From Armatimonadota bacterium (GTDB lineage: Bacteria > Armatimonadota > Fimbriimonadia > Fimbriimonadales > ATM1): a stretch of 64,000 nt of DNA. Location of the stretch: NCBI GenBank assembly GCA_021324165.1, contig JAJPJR010000079.1, positions 28,130 to 92,129 of the forward strand. Direction: 5' to 3'. This document shows, one piece after another, positions 54,191-63,027 of the stretch; position 1 is the stretch's first letter, and the number at the start of each line of letters is the position of its first letter. Made by a program: the position numbers and the translations under genes. Below the pieces are notes generated by a model. The model did not search any database. It was given only the letters and a program-made list of their open reading frames with translations, and had not been told where the DNA came from.

Positions 54191-54629
54191 GCGCGCGCTG
54201 GTGTTTCACGGTCCTAATCTCAATCTGCTGGGCTTTAGGGATGTGGACATGTATGGAAGGCTGACGCTTGCCGAGATTGATGAAAACATTCAAAAACACG
54301 CACAGAAACTTGGATTTGAAGTGCGGATTATGCAAAGCAACCATGAGGGCCATCTGATTGACGCGATTCATGAACACCGAACTTGGGCATCGGGCATCAT
54401 CATCAACCCCGGCGGGCTCGGTCATTATTCGATCGCGCTGCGCGACGCTTTGAGCGCAACCAGGCTGCCGGTGGTGGAGGTTCACCTTTCGAACGTTTTC
54501 GCGCGGGAGCCGTTCCGCAGAGAATCGGTGATTTCGGAAATTGCGATCGGCGTAATCTCCGGGTTCGGAGCCATCGGATATCAGCTGGCTTTGGATGCGC
54601 TGGATGACGCATTGTCGAGGCTCTTATGA
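54177..54629 (+). CDS. aroQ: 3-dehydroquinate dehydratase, type II
   Basis: 150 residues, normal length for the dodecameric type II enzyme of the shikimate pathway. Start at the ATG at 54177 after GGAGAAAGAG. Motifs are [10 protein letters not shown] at the active-site strand, the flexible-lid region [39 protein letters not shown] and VEVHLSN. The catalytic tyrosine aligns with MYGRL and the histidine with EVHLSN. It overlaps the aminopeptidase gene as ATGA, a common pairing in bacteria. Confidence 0.95.
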   Translation: MPENKRALVFHGPNLNLLGFRDVDMYGRLTLAEIDENIQKHAQKLGFEVRIMQSNHEGHLIDAIHEHRTWASGIIINPGGLGHYSIALRDALSATRLPVVEVHLSNVFAREPFRRESVISEIAIGVISGFGAIGYQLALDALDDALSRLL

Positions 54630-55696
54630 GCGATCAACTCTCTCTGCTGCGCGAGCGGATGAAATCATCGGGCGCAGATGCCGCTCTCGTGACAAACTTG
54701 ACGAACATCGCCTGGCTTACGGGGTTCACCGGAAGCAGCGCCTTTGTGATTGTAACGCCAACCGACGGCGTGTTCATTTCGGATTCGAGATATGCGCAGC
54801 AAGCCGCGGAGCAGGTGCAAAACTTGCCTGTGGAAATTTATGCGAGCCCTGTGACTGCCGCCGAAAAAGTGGCCGAAGAAGTGAAACGCCTGGGCGCTGC
54901 CCGCCTTCACTTCGAGGCCGAAACGATGACGTTTGCATCGCTTTCGAGTTTTCAGCAGAAACTGAACGGGGTGGAGATGCATCCCGTGGAAGAGTTAGTG
55001 AGTCCGCTGCGGCTTGTTAAATCCGAATCGGAAATCCTGCGGATTCGAGATGCGTGCGCACTTGCCGATGCGTGTTATCAGCACGTTCTAAGAATGATTC
55101 AGCCCGGGGTGAGCGAACTCGATATCGCCATTGACATCGAGTTCTTTTTCCGCCGTCACGGCGCGAAACCGGCCTTCGATGTGATCGCCGTCTCGGGCGA
55201 GCGATCTTCCAGGCCGCACGGCACACCTTCGGAGAAAAAACTGCAGCCGGGTGAATTTGTCACCCTCGATTTTGGAGCCTGCTTGAACGGCTACAACAGC
55301 GACCTGACGCGAACGCCGATTCTTGGCCCGGCCTCTGACCGTCATCGAGAGATTTATGAAGCGGTGCTCGAAGCCCAACTGCGTGCGCTGGATGCGATGA
55401 AGCCTGGAGTTGCGTGCAAAGAGATTGACCGCATCAGCCGCGATTCGCTTGCTAAACACGATTTGGCGAAGTTTTTTGGGCACGGATTGGGCCACGGCTT
55501 GGGCAGACTGGTGCACGATTACGGCGCATTGAATGCGACATCGAAACAGGTGCTGGAGCCTGGGCAGGTGTGGACGGTCGAACCCGGTGTTTACATTCAA
55601 GGGTTTGGCGGCGTGCGAATTGAGGACGACGTTTTGATGACCGATGACGGGATCGAGCTTTTGACGCACGCGCCGAAAGAACTAACCGTGTTGTGA
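54626..55696 (+). CDS. Xaa-Pro aminopeptidase/dipeptidase (M24 family)
   Basis: 356 residues. An N-terminal creatinase-like domain ([20 protein letters not shown]) precedes the pita-bread metallopeptidase domain with the five metal ligands: aspartates in [17 protein letters not shown], histidine in [14 protein letters not shown], and glutamates in [19 protein letters not shown]. It cleaves N-terminal residues before proline; cytoplasmic. The gene next to it in many genomes, efp, is not here; the last 15 bases overlap the facing GT4 gene instead. Confidence 0.93.
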   Translation: MSDQLSLLRERMKSSGADAALVTNLTNIAWLTGFTGSSAFVIVTPTDGVFISDSRYAQQAAEQVQNLPVEIYASPVTAAEKVAEEVKRLGAARLHFEAETMTFASLSSFQQKLNGVEMHPVEELVSPLRLVKSESEILRIRDACALADACYQHVLRMIQPGVSELDIAIDIEFFFRRHGAKPAFDVIAVSGERSSRPHGTPSEKKLQPGEFVTLDFGACLNGYNSDLTRTPILGPASDRHREIYEAVLEAQLRALDAMKPGVACKEIDRISRDSLAKHDLAKFFGHGLGHGLGRLVHDYGALNATSKQVLEPGQVWTVEPGVYIQGFGGVRIEDDVLMTDDGIELLTHAPKELTVL

Positions 55697-56806
55697 TCTT
55701 CCGAGCACCAAGTCAATCGCATCGGCGATCTGTTCCGTTACCGTGTCGGGATGACAGCGCAAGTCATCGCTTTTGAGCTGAGTGCCCAAGCGGGATCGCA
55801 GCGCTGAATCCTCTGCCAACCTTTGCATCGCATCGGCAATCTGGGCAACGTTTCCGGGTTCGACAAGAAGGCTGTTTCTTTCGTGCTGAACAAGGTCGGG
55901 AATCGCGCCGACCGGCGTGCAGATCGTTGGCATTGAAAACGCGGCTGCTTCGTGCAGAACCACGGGCAGACCTTCGTCGTAGCTGGGCAGAACCAAGAAG
56001 TCGGCTTGGGCGAACTGTTCGTATAACTTTTCGCCCTGAAGCGGGCCGGTGAACTGCACGCGCTTAAGTTGCAGCGTTTCGGCGAGGGCGCGCACGGCCT
56101 CATATTCTCCTTCGATTTCTCCGGGACCCACGCACACAAGTTCGCACGCGATGCCGCGCTCTTCGATCTGCTTCATCGCATGCAGAAGGTCGAAAACGCC
56201 CTTTCGTTTGCCCATTTGTCCAACAAAAATCGCGCGCGGGGTGCGGCCTTCCGGCTTGAGAGGTTGATGAATTCCTCTCTCGAAGATTTCGCGGCGCGCG
56301 GTGGATGGCACGATAAGAATTCTGCCCCTGGCGCCGTAATCTTCCATCAGTTTTCGCCACCGTTCGCCCAGCATCAAAATCGCATCGAACCGATCAATGG
56401 AAGCGCGGACGATTTTCGCCTGCCACGATTCGCGTTCCAAAATGGTGTAGAAGTGGTGCCCGTGCACATGGCCCACAACTTTCGCGCCGCTTCGCACGGC
56501 CATTTTGCAGAGCATCGTGTCTTGCAAAAAACCGCTCCAAGTGCTGGTGATGGGCATATACACTGCATGGGGGCGGAACTCTTTCAAGTCGCGGCGCATT
56601 TTTGCAAAATACCGATTTGCGGCCAGAAAGTTTCCAAACCGGAATTGCCCCATGCGCGCTTTTGTTTTCTTGGCTGGATTGCAGTGCCTTATTTCAAACC
56701 GTTTCATCGCTTCGCTTTCAAGAACCGCCACGGTAACGGTTTCGATGCCTCCCACCGGAGGTGGAATCGGCCCCAATACGAGCACTCTCGGCTTTGATTC
56801 GCTCAT
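55682..56806 (-). CDS. Glycosyltransferase, GT4 family
   Basis: 374 residues from the ATG at 56806, which overlaps the previous stop as ATGA; a longer frame is the shadow of that gene. The N-terminus VLVLGPIPPPVGGIETVTVA and HVHGHHFYTILERES mark the acceptor domain. IFVGQMGKRKGVFDLLHAM, VLPSYDEGLPVVLHEAAAFS and TPVGAIPDLV mark the donor domain. It is the last gene of the five-gene heptose and glycan operon. Confidence 0.9.
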   Translation of the reverse strand: MSESKPRVLVLGPIPPPVGGIETVTVAVLESEAMKRFEIRHCNPAKKTKARMGQFRFGNFLAANRYFAKMRRDLKEFRPHAVYMPITSTWSGFLQDTMLCKMAVRSGAKVVGHVHGHHFYTILERESWQAKIVRASIDRFDAILMLGERWRKLMEDYGARGRILIVPSTARREIFERGIHQPLKPEGRTPRAIFVGQMGKRKGVFDLLHAMKQIEERGIACELVCVGPGEIEGEYEAVRALAETLQLKRVQFTGPLQGEKLYEQFAQADFLVLPSYDEGLPVVLHEAAAFSMPTICTPVGAIPDLVQHERNSLLVEPGNVAQIADAMQRLAEDSALRSRLGTQLKSDDLRCHPDTVTEQIADAIDLVLGRSQHG

Positions 56807-57561
56807 CGCGCTGCAGCCTCCTTGCGCAGACGGCGCTTTTCTTCGCGCACGCATCGCATCAGCCAGATTGCTCCCGGCGGATAGTTGACCAGATACCGTT
56901 TCCACAACCGCTTCGGTTCAATCATCAATCGAAACAGCCATTCCATTCCGATTTTTTGCATAGCGCGCGGCGCCCTTTTTTTAATTCCCGCGATCATTTC
57001 AAAAGATCCGCCGACCCCCATGATCACCGCGCCCGGCAGCGCAGCTTTTAGTTTCGATGCGATGATGTCTTGCTTGCCAACACCCAGCGCCAAAAACACC
57101 AGCTGCGGATCGTGCTCTTTCAGCATCGCTTCGATTCTCGCGATGCCTGTTGCATCGGCTTGAACGATCCCCGTATCAATTTGAAACCGTTTCTCGTTGG
57201 CAATTCCGATTTTGCTAAGTGCAAGAGATGGATTTTCGCCGCCGATAATGGAAATTCTAAAATCGAATGTATCTGCCAGAAGGCGCTGAGTAAGATCAAC
57301 TCCAGCCACGCGCTCAGGAATCGGCAAGCCGATTTTGTTGGATGCCCAAACGATCGGCATTCCGTCGGCCAAAACGATGTCGGCCTGCTTCAGCAGTTCA
57401 AAATACTCCGGCTGTTTTTTGGCGCGGGCCACCATTTCGAGGTTCAAAAGCGCGAGCCACCCGCCCTGGCGGCGTTTGGCACGCTCGGCGATCATTTCAA
57501 CGGCCGCTTGCATGCCGATCCGCCCCACGTTCAGGCCGCAGATGCGCACGGTTTCCATCAT
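56803..57561 (-). CDS. WecG/TagA/CpsF-family glycosyltransferase (GT26)
   Basis: 252 residues of GT26 type. Visible hallmarks are LLNLEMVARAKKQPEYFELL, ADIVLADGMPIVWASNKIG, DLTQRLLADTF, ALGVGKQDIIASKLKAALPG and GVGGSFEMIAGIKKRAPRAM. Members add N-acetylmannosamine-type sugars to undecaprenyl-linked intermediates at the membrane. It overlaps gmhB by four bases (ATGA) and the GT4 gene by four, so all are co-translated. Confidence 0.93.
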   Translation of the reverse strand: MMETVRICGLNVGRIGMQAAVEMIAERAKRRQGGWLALLNLEMVARAKKQPEYFELLKQADIVLADGMPIVWASNKIGLPIPERVAGVDLTQRLLADTFDFRISIIGGENPSLALSKIGIANEKRFQIDTGIVQADATGIARIEAMLKEHDPQLVFLALGVGKQDIIASKLKAALPGAVIMGVGGSFEMIAGIKKRAPRAMQKIGMEWLFRLMIEPKRLWKRYLVNYPPGAIWLMRCVREEKRRLRKEAAAR

Positions 57562-58058
57562 CGAATCTGCTCCCGAACGAACTCGAGCAGATTGCCGCCG
57601 GAAAACAGAAGCCCCACAACGTTTGCCCGGTTCGCGGCGATGATATCCGATTCCTTATCGCCGATCAAAAAACTTTTCGACGGGTCAATCTGGTGTTCTT
57701 CAATGGCTTGCAAAATCAGTTTCGACCCGGGCTTCCTACATTCGCATTGCATGACATAAGGTGCGAATCCTTCGGTGGGATGATGCGGACAGTAATAAAA
57801 AGCGTCGAGGCGCGCATTTTTTTGCGCGAGTTGACCCATCACCCAACGCATAAAATCCAAGAACTGCTGCTCGGTGTAATAGCCTTTGGCAATGCCCGCC
57901 TGATTGGTGATGACAATCACCAAGAACCCGCACGCATTGAGATGCCGGATGGCTTCGGGTGCTCCCTCCACCCACTCGAACTGTTCGGGCGTGTGCACAT
58001 GGCCGTAGTTCACGTTGATAACGCCATCGCGGTCTAAGAACACCGCGCGTTTCAGCAT
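57558..58058 (-). CDS. gmhB: D-glycero-D-manno-heptose 1,7-bisphosphate 7-phosphatase
   Basis: 166 residues from the ATG at 58058; a longer frame upstream is the shadow of gmhA. HAD-family phosphatase with FLDRDGVINVN near residue 7, VITNQAGIAKGYY, the zinc loop CPHHP...CECRKP, and LIGDKESDIIAA. It removes the 7-phosphate of heptose bisphosphate. It overlaps gmhA by seven bases. Confidence 0.93.
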   Translation of the reverse strand: MLKRAVFLDRDGVINVNYGHVHTPEQFEWVEGAPEAIRHLNACGFLVIVITNQAGIAKGYYTEQQFLDFMRWVMGQLAQKNARLDAFYYCPHHPTEGFAPYVMQCECRKPGSKLILQAIEEHQIDPSKSFLIGDKESDIIAANRANVVGLLFSGGNLLEFVREQIR

Positions 58059-58618
58059 GCGCTCGCTTCCGCCATTTGGCAAAGAGTGTGCCCGATTAAA
58101 ATGTGCATCTCTTGAATGCGCGGCGTGCTGGAAGAAGGAACGCAGATGCACACATCGCACAGCGGCTTCAGCGATCCTCCTGATCCGCCGGTAAGGCCGA
58201 TCACTTTGATTCCGATTTTGCGCGCAGCCTCTGCGGCCCGAAGAATGTTCACACTGCTGCCGCTGGTGGAGATCGCGATCAGCACATCTTTGGGCGTGCC
58301 GTGCGCCTCGACCTGCCGCGCATAAACGGCATCGAAGGAGTAGTCGTTGCCGATGGCCGTCATCACCGTGGTGTTGGTGTGCAGCGCGAGCGAGGGCAGC
58401 GCCTTTCTTTCTTTCAGAAACCTGCCGACAAATTCGCCGGCGATATGCTGCGCATCGGCAGCCGATCCGCCGTTTCCGCAAAGCATGATGCAGCCGCCCG
58501 ATTGCAAAGATTGCACGATCAGGCACGATGCCGCTTCCACTTCGGCTGAAATTGCGCCGAGAGTTTCGAGCACCTGTTTGTGCTCTGCGATGTTCTTTTC
58601 AAACTGGGTTTGTTCCAT
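58052..58618 (-). CDS. gmhA: Sedoheptulose-7-phosphate isomerase
   Basis: 188 residues from the ATG at 58618, five bases after the hddA stop. SIS-domain isomerase with LCGNGGSAADAQHIAGEFVG near residue 52, FLKERKALPSLALHTNTTVM and AISTSGSSVNILRAAEAARK. First committed step from sedoheptulose 7-phosphate to D-glycero-D-manno-heptose 7-phosphate. Operon order hddA, gmhA, gmhB. Confidence 0.94.
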   Translation of the reverse strand: MEQTQFEKNIAEHKQVLETLGAISAEVEAASCLIVQSLQSGGCIMLCGNGGSAADAQHIAGEFVGRFLKERKALPSLALHTNTTVMTAIGNDYSFDAVYARQVEAHGTPKDVLIAISTSGSSVNILRAAEAARKIGIKVIGLTGGSGGSLKPLCDVCICVPSSSTPRIQEMHILIGHTLCQMAEASAC

Positions 58619-58623
58619 CAGGT

Positions 58624-59640
58624 TCACTTCACGCGCCAAGCGCGCACTCCTTCTTCAACAAAATTGAAGTTGATCAGCTGGCAGTCGGCGGATTTCAGCG
58701 CCTCCTGCACCGCATGACGCCTTGTGGGATCGCACACAAAAAACATAAACCCGCCGCCGCCGACTCCCGTTATCTTGCCGCCGATAGCGCCCGCCTTCAT
58801 CGCCGCGTTGTAGGTTTCGTCAATGCGCTGATTGGTGATGCCTTCGGCCATTTTCTTTTTGTTTTCCCACGCATCGTTCAACAGTCCGCCAAATTTTGCG
58901 AGTTCTCCCAACAGAAGCGCATTTTTCATTTCGTGGGCCAGTCGCTTCAATTCGTCCATCGCATGAAGCGCGCTTTCGTTTCCGGTTTTCACATTTTCAA
59001 CCTGGTTTTCCAAAATCTTCGAAAAAATCCGCTTGCCGCCGAGATACGCAAACACCAAACGGTATTCCAGTTCGAAGACCGTGTCACGCGGGAGCCGCAA
59101 TGCGTTCACAACCGTTTTGCCTTCGCTGAATTCGATGAAATTAAACCCGCCGAATGCCGCCGCATACTGGTCCTGTTTTCCGCCGATCTGCCCCACCTCG
59201 ATCCGTTCGATGTTGTATGCGGTTTCTGCAATTTGGTAGGCATCCATCGGCTGATGGAGCTGCTCGGCAAGCGCTCCGATCAGCGCAACGGTAATTGCGG
59301 AAGAAGAACCGAGTCCCGATCCCGGCGGCGCATCGTTGTGCAAAAGAATCTCCATTCCGCTTTCAAAACGATGCGATTTTCTAAAATGATCAATCACGCC
59401 TTTGGCCAAATCCAACTGACCATCATAAACAAAATCCTCTGATAAGTTGTAAGAAATGCTGGCATCATAATCCAGGCTCTTCACTGCGAAACTCTCGCCG
59501 CCCGGCAGCAGCGTTGCATAGGCGTGGCGATTGATGGTCGCGCTCAACACCGCACCGCCGCGCTCGTCACAATAAGGCGGCACATCGGTGCCGCCGCCCC
59601 CAAAGCTGATGCGAAGAGGCGCCCGCGCTCTTATCTGCAT
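58624..59640 (-). CDS. hddA: D-glycero-D-manno-heptose 7-phosphate kinase (GHMP family)
   Basis: 338 residues from the ATG at 59640 (MQIRARAPLRISFGGGGTDV). GHMP-kinase motif PPGSGLGSSSAITVALIGAL near residue 104, QDQYAAAFGGFNFIEF, and C-terminal GKITGVGGGGFMFFVC. It phosphorylates C1 of the heptose. HddA rather than HldE indicates the separate-kinase route used for GDP- or similar heptoses of S-layer or capsule glycans. The nucleotidyltransferase partner (HddC) is not in the window. It is the first gene of the heptose operon. Confidence 0.9.
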   Translation of the reverse strand: MQIRARAPLRISFGGGGTDVPPYCDERGGAVLSATINRHAYATLLPGGESFAVKSLDYDASISYNLSEDFVYDGQLDLAKGVIDHFRKSHRFESGMEILLHNDAPPGSGLGSSSAITVALIGALAEQLHQPMDAYQIAETAYNIERIEVGQIGGKQDQYAAAFGGFNFIEFSEGKTVVNALRLPRDTVFELEYRLVFAYLGGKRIFSKILENQVENVKTGNESALHAMDELKRLAHEMKNALLLGELAKFGGLLNDAWENKKKMAEGITNQRIDETYNAAMKAGAIGGKITGVGGGGFMFFVCDPTRRHAVQEALKSADCQLINFNFVEEGVRAWRVK

Positions 59641-59676
59641 TCGATGATTCCCACCTGCATGCGGCAATTTTTGTGC

Positions 59677-60447
59677 CTAATGTCCGGCATAAAAGTCGTA
59701 CTGGTTTTCAGCCCAATAATCTCTCGGGCGCTCGTCGCAAAATCGAAGCAATCCGATCCGCTTCAAAGACTTATATCCGTATTTTAGCGCAGTGATCAAA
59801 CGAAGCGGCCCGCCGTGCTCAACGGCAAGCGGCTGCAGGTTCATTTCATAAGCCAGCAATGTTTGCGGGTGAAGGGCGGTTTTGATATCTATTCCCACGT
59901 AGTATCCGGCGTCTGGCGTTTCCAAGTAAACATATCTGTTTGACTCCCCGGTCAGCGCGAACTTGCGCATAAAGTCCGACAACTTTACGCCTCCCCACGA
60001 AACGATCTGGCTCCAACCTTCCACGCATTTGAATTCGGTGCAAATTCTGGTGAACGGAAGAACTCGAATGTCTTCCATGCTCAAATGCAGCGGAGACGAT
60101 AGTCCGCGCAGTCCTTCCACGCGCAGCGTCCAAGCAGATGGGTCGAACGCATCGCTCATTCCTAAACCGCCGTTCACTTTGGGTTCGCGCGCTTGTTCGA
60201 TGGGAAACGTGGGCGCCGGCAGCATCTCGCTTTGAAGGCTCGACCAAACTGCCTCGTTCCATTCGAGCGCTTTTCGAAACGGCACAGGCAGGCCGCCCTG
60301 TTTTGGTGCGCCGTTCAGCAGCCTGTAACCCGCATAGCCCGCGGCGATGGAAACTCCACTCCAAAGAAACCCGCGGCGCGACAACCTGCGAATTTCCACT
60401 TCGGGATCGGTGAGCGGTTTTCTTCGAAAATCCTGATCGTCAGACAT
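59677..60447 (-). CDS. Tat-exported molybdenum-cofactor protein (YedY/MsrP-like, sulfite oxidase fold)
   Basis: 256 residues. A Tat signal (SRRGFLWSGVSIAAGYAGY) lies at about 23-41. The sulfite-oxidase molybdopterin domain has the Mo-ligating cysteine in EFKCVEGWSQIVSWGGVKLS, and ETPDAGYYVGIDIKTALHPQ and EHGGPLRLITALKYGYKSLK further on. The last part reads YWAENQYDFYAGH. In YedY-type proteins this domain repairs oxidised methionine or reduces other substrates. It overlaps the cytochrome b gene by eight bases and would take electrons from it. Confidence 0.92.
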   Translation of the reverse strand: MSDDQDFRRKPLTDPEVEIRRLSRRGFLWSGVSIAAGYAGYRLLNGAPKQGGLPVPFRKALEWNEAVWSSLQSEMLPAPTFPIEQAREPKVNGGLGMSDAFDPSAWTLRVEGLRGLSSPLHLSMEDIRVLPFTRICTEFKCVEGWSQIVSWGGVKLSDFMRKFALTGESNRYVYLETPDAGYYVGIDIKTALHPQTLLAYEMNLQPLAVEHGGPLRLITALKYGYKSLKRIGLLRFCDERPRDYWAENQYDFYAGH

Positions 60448-61105
60448 TCGGCTGCTCCTCGATCACAATCTCCCGTCCCGTAATCATCGAGCGGAAGTTG
60501 TTCCAACCCGCGCGCGCAACCTGAACGATGTGCACCACAAAAAACAGCACAAACAGCATGCACACCCAAAAATGTACGAACCTTGCGCCCTGATAGCCGC
60601 CAAACACAAAAAGCAAAAACGCAAGCTGCACCGGTTTGTAAATCGCCAAACCGCTTGCAAGCGCGATGAATCCCAACAACACAACGCCTGTGTACGCGAT
60701 CTTTTGCGCTCCGTTGAACTTCGCTTTGGGCAGAGGTTCTTTGCGGATGCGCAGATCGTGAAGCACCACCTGCCACGCTTCTTTCAAACTCGAACGATTG
60801 GGCAGAATCTGCCGCCACGCGCCCGAAACAGTTAAATAGCCGACGTACAGTGCGCCGTTGATCGCAAATATCCAGCCGAACAAAAAATGCCACGCCATTC
60901 CCACCGCAAGGCCCTGCGTGATTCCCAAATGCGATAGAAACTCCTTGTCAAACCGAAACAGCGTCCACGATCCGAACCCGATGCGATACACATCATAGGC
61001 GCGATAGATTTTCAATCCGCTCCACACCATCAGCGCCAAAACTGGAAAGTTCACCCAGTGAAACCACCGAATGGCCAGTGGATGCTTCGTTTGAAGGGTT
61101 TTCAT
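60440..61105 (-). CDS. Cytochrome b561-type membrane subunit
   Basis: 221 residues with four to five helices. It has HPLAIRWFHWVNFPVLALMV, with a heme-ligand histidine, plus AWHFLFGWIFAINGALYVGY and FVHFWVCMLFVLFFVVHIVQ. This is the Ni/Fe-hydrogenase/thiosulfate-reductase cytochrome b type, not the MsrQ/YedZ ferric-reductase type normally paired with MsrP. It would feed quinol electrons to the exported molybdoenzyme. A TACTAT at 61129-61124 is a plausible -10 box. Confidence 0.9.
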   Translation of the reverse strand: MKTLQTKHPLAIRWFHWVNFPVLALMVWSGLKIYRAYDVYRIGFGSWTLFRFDKEFLSHLGITQGLAVGMAWHFLFGWIFAINGALYVGYLTVSGAWRQILPNRSSLKEAWQVVLHDLRIRKEPLPKAKFNGAQKIAYTGVVLLGFIALASGLAIYKPVQLAFLLFVFGGYQGARFVHFWVCMLFVLFFVVHIVQVARAGWNNFRSMITGREIVIEEQPNV

Positions 61106-61154
61106 CGCTCACGAACCGCAAACATAGTATCCCCCAACCGACTCAGGTTTTGGA

Positions 61155-61167
61155 TACACTTGCCAAA
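61155..61167 (+). promoter_or_regulatory. -10 box near leaderless distance from the GNAT gene
   Basis: TACACT (61155-61160) is followed by seven bases and the ATG at 61168, with no Shine-Dalgarno sequence. Together with TACTAT on the other strand (61129-61124) it forms a short divergent control region. Confidence 0.45.
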
Positions 61168-61611
61168 ATGACCAAGGCTTATCGTGAATACCGTTTGAGC
61201 GATGTGCGAGAGGAGATGGATTTCGCCGCCGTTCACAGCATGCTTTCTACGGCCTATTGGTCAAAAGGCGTCTCCCGCGAAAAAGTGGAACGCGCAGCCA
61301 GCAATTCGGCTTTGGTGTTCGGGGCGTTTCATCATTCCCAGCAGGTCGCCTATGCACGGGTGGTGAGCGATCTTACAACCTTTGCGTGGCTTTGCGATGT
61401 TTTTGTGCGCGCAGATCACCGAGGCAGAGGTGTTGGAAACGCGCTGATCGAGTTCATCGTTTCGCATCCGCTGCTCGGCGATCTTCGGCGTTGGATTTTG
61501 GCAACGCGCGACGCACACGATCTGTACCGCCGTCACGGCTTCAATCCGCTGGAGGCACCCGAAATCTGGATGGTGCGCGGCCAAAACAGTCCGCCGCCAA
61601 AGGAGATCTGA
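61168..61611 (+). CDS. GNAT family N-acetyltransferase
   Basis: 147 residues from the ATG at 61168; the frame is open upstream but enters the cytochrome gene. The GNAT acetyl-CoA motif A reads DVFVRADHRGRGVGNALIEF near residue 73, followed by LATRDAHDLYRRHGFNPL, the usual closing strand. The substrate is unknown; this subtype often carries an FQ/YWS-like N-terminal STAYWSKGV. It is followed four bases later by the glycosidase-like gene. Confidence 0.88.
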   Translation: MTKAYREYRLSDVREEMDFAAVHSMLSTAYWSKGVSREKVERAASNSALVFGAFHHSQQVAYARVVSDLTTFAWLCDVFVRADHRGRGVGNALIEFIVSHPLLGDLRRWILATRDAHDLYRRHGFNPLEAPEIWMVRGQNSPPPKEI

Positions 61612-61614
61612 ACG

Positions 61615-63027
61615 ATGCTAAAAACTCGGGGCGTTTGGTGCGGTTCGCACGAAGCAGGCAAAGATCAACGTTCGGTCGCGAATTATGTGGAGCGGATGCA
61701 CGCCGCGGGATTCAACGCGATTTTTGTGCATTTGAAAGGCGGCGACGGCAGGTTGTATTGGCCTTCAAAAACCAAACCCGAAGCCGTCGCGCCTGGGTAT
61801 GAGTCGTTCGATCTGCCCGCAGCACTTTTGCAGGAATGCCGCAAACGCAGCATGCAGATGCACGCATGGCTGATTGATTTTTTTGAAGGAGAAAACGGCG
61901 CCGCTTATCGGCAGCATCCCGAATGGGCGATGCTCGATCCGCGGGGCAGGCCGACAAACCACGAAACCCTTCGAGGCAGCCGCTTCACCGGCCTTTGGAT
62001 GTGCCCCGCGCGAAGGCCCGGTTACACCGATCAGTGGCTGATTCCCCTGCTCAAAGAGTTCGCCGAGATGTATGACGTGGATTCGATTCATCACGACTAC
62101 GTCCGCTACCCAGGCGATTTGGCTCCTGATCAATACTGTTTTTGCGATGACTGTCTCGATCAGATTCCGATTTTCAACGGCTGCTACAGCAAAACGTTTC
62201 CAACCGAGCCGTTTTATCACGAGTCTTATGATCGGGAGTATTTGGAAGCGCACTGGGAACAATCGCCCCGCGTTCTGCCGGCCAATTGGAATCTGCTGGA
62301 TCGAGCATCGCGCTCACGCTTTCTGCTCGAAGGGAGTTTTTTTCAAGGAGGAAGAAACGATCTCGATTACTTTTTTTACAACTACCGCAAATACTGGATT
62401 ACGCAGTTTACGCGCGAGTGCGCCGAAGCGGTGCGTGCCGTTAGGCCGAATATCCAGATTTCCGCCGCGGTTTTCAAAAACCCCGTTCACAGCGGAAGAT
62501 TTATCGGCCAAGATTGGCGCGAATTCGCTCCCTATGTTGACATCGCCGTGCCCATGGACTACCGCGACCATTTTCCAGGAGATTTCGACACGTATTTGGC
62601 GCTGCTCGCCGAAACGATTCAATCGCAACAGCGCTGGGCGGCCGATTTCAAATCGCTCTTAATCGGCTGCGCCATTAATTTTCTGTTTTTCGAAGAAGAA
62701 CGCCCTTTGAACGCGATCCGCGGCTCGCTCAAGCAAGGCGATCCCGCCGCCGCAAACGTTCATTTCGCGCAAATATCCGATCGGCTTCAAGCCGAAGACC
62801 CATCGGCGCACGCGGCCATCAGCCGCTGCATCCAGTCAGGTTCGCCGCTCGAACTCGAGAACGATTCCGTCGCAAAATCGTTCTGGCCAAAGGAAAAACT
62901 TCTGCGCGTGATTGAAACCGTGGCTGCTCAAAACTCCGCCGGCATCGTGCTGTTTTGCGAAGACCACCTGCACAAATACGGACTGTGGGATGCGGTGACC
63001 GATGCGTTCGCGCAGCATCGCGATTAG
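61615..63027 (+). CDS. Glycoside-hydrolase-like (GHL10/DUF4015-type) TIM-barrel protein
   Basis: 470 residues with GGAGATC before the ATG. The barrel opens MLKTRGVWCGSHEAGKDQRS, has MHAAGFNAIFVHLKGG and HAWLIDFFEGENGAAYRQHP, and the family landmark SIHHDYVRYPGDLAPDQYCF. These features match uncharacterised glycosidase-like families related to GH10 clans. No signal peptide is seen, so it may act inside the cell. The stop lies on the stop of the facing GH130 gene (four-base overlap), and both may act on one glycan. Confidence 0.82.
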   Translation: MLKTRGVWCGSHEAGKDQRSVANYVERMHAAGFNAIFVHLKGGDGRLYWPSKTKPEAVAPGYESFDLPAALLQECRKRSMQMHAWLIDFFEGENGAAYRQHPEWAMLDPRGRPTNHETLRGSRFTGLWMCPARRPGYTDQWLIPLLKEFAEMYDVDSIHHDYVRYPGDLAPDQYCFCDDCLDQIPIFNGCYSKTFPTEPFYHESYDREYLEAHWEQSPRVLPANWNLLDRASRSRFLLEGSFFQGGRNDLDYFFYNYRKYWITQFTRECAEAVRAVRPNIQISAAVFKNPVHSGRFIGQDWREFAPYVDIAVPMDYRDHFPGDFDTYLALLAETIQSQQRWAADFKSLLIGCAINFLFFEEERPLNAIRGSLKQGDPAAANVHFAQISDRLQAEDPSAHAAISRCIQSGSPLELENDSVAKSFWPKEKLLRVIETVAAQNSAGIVLFCEDHLHKYGLWDAVTDAFAQHRD

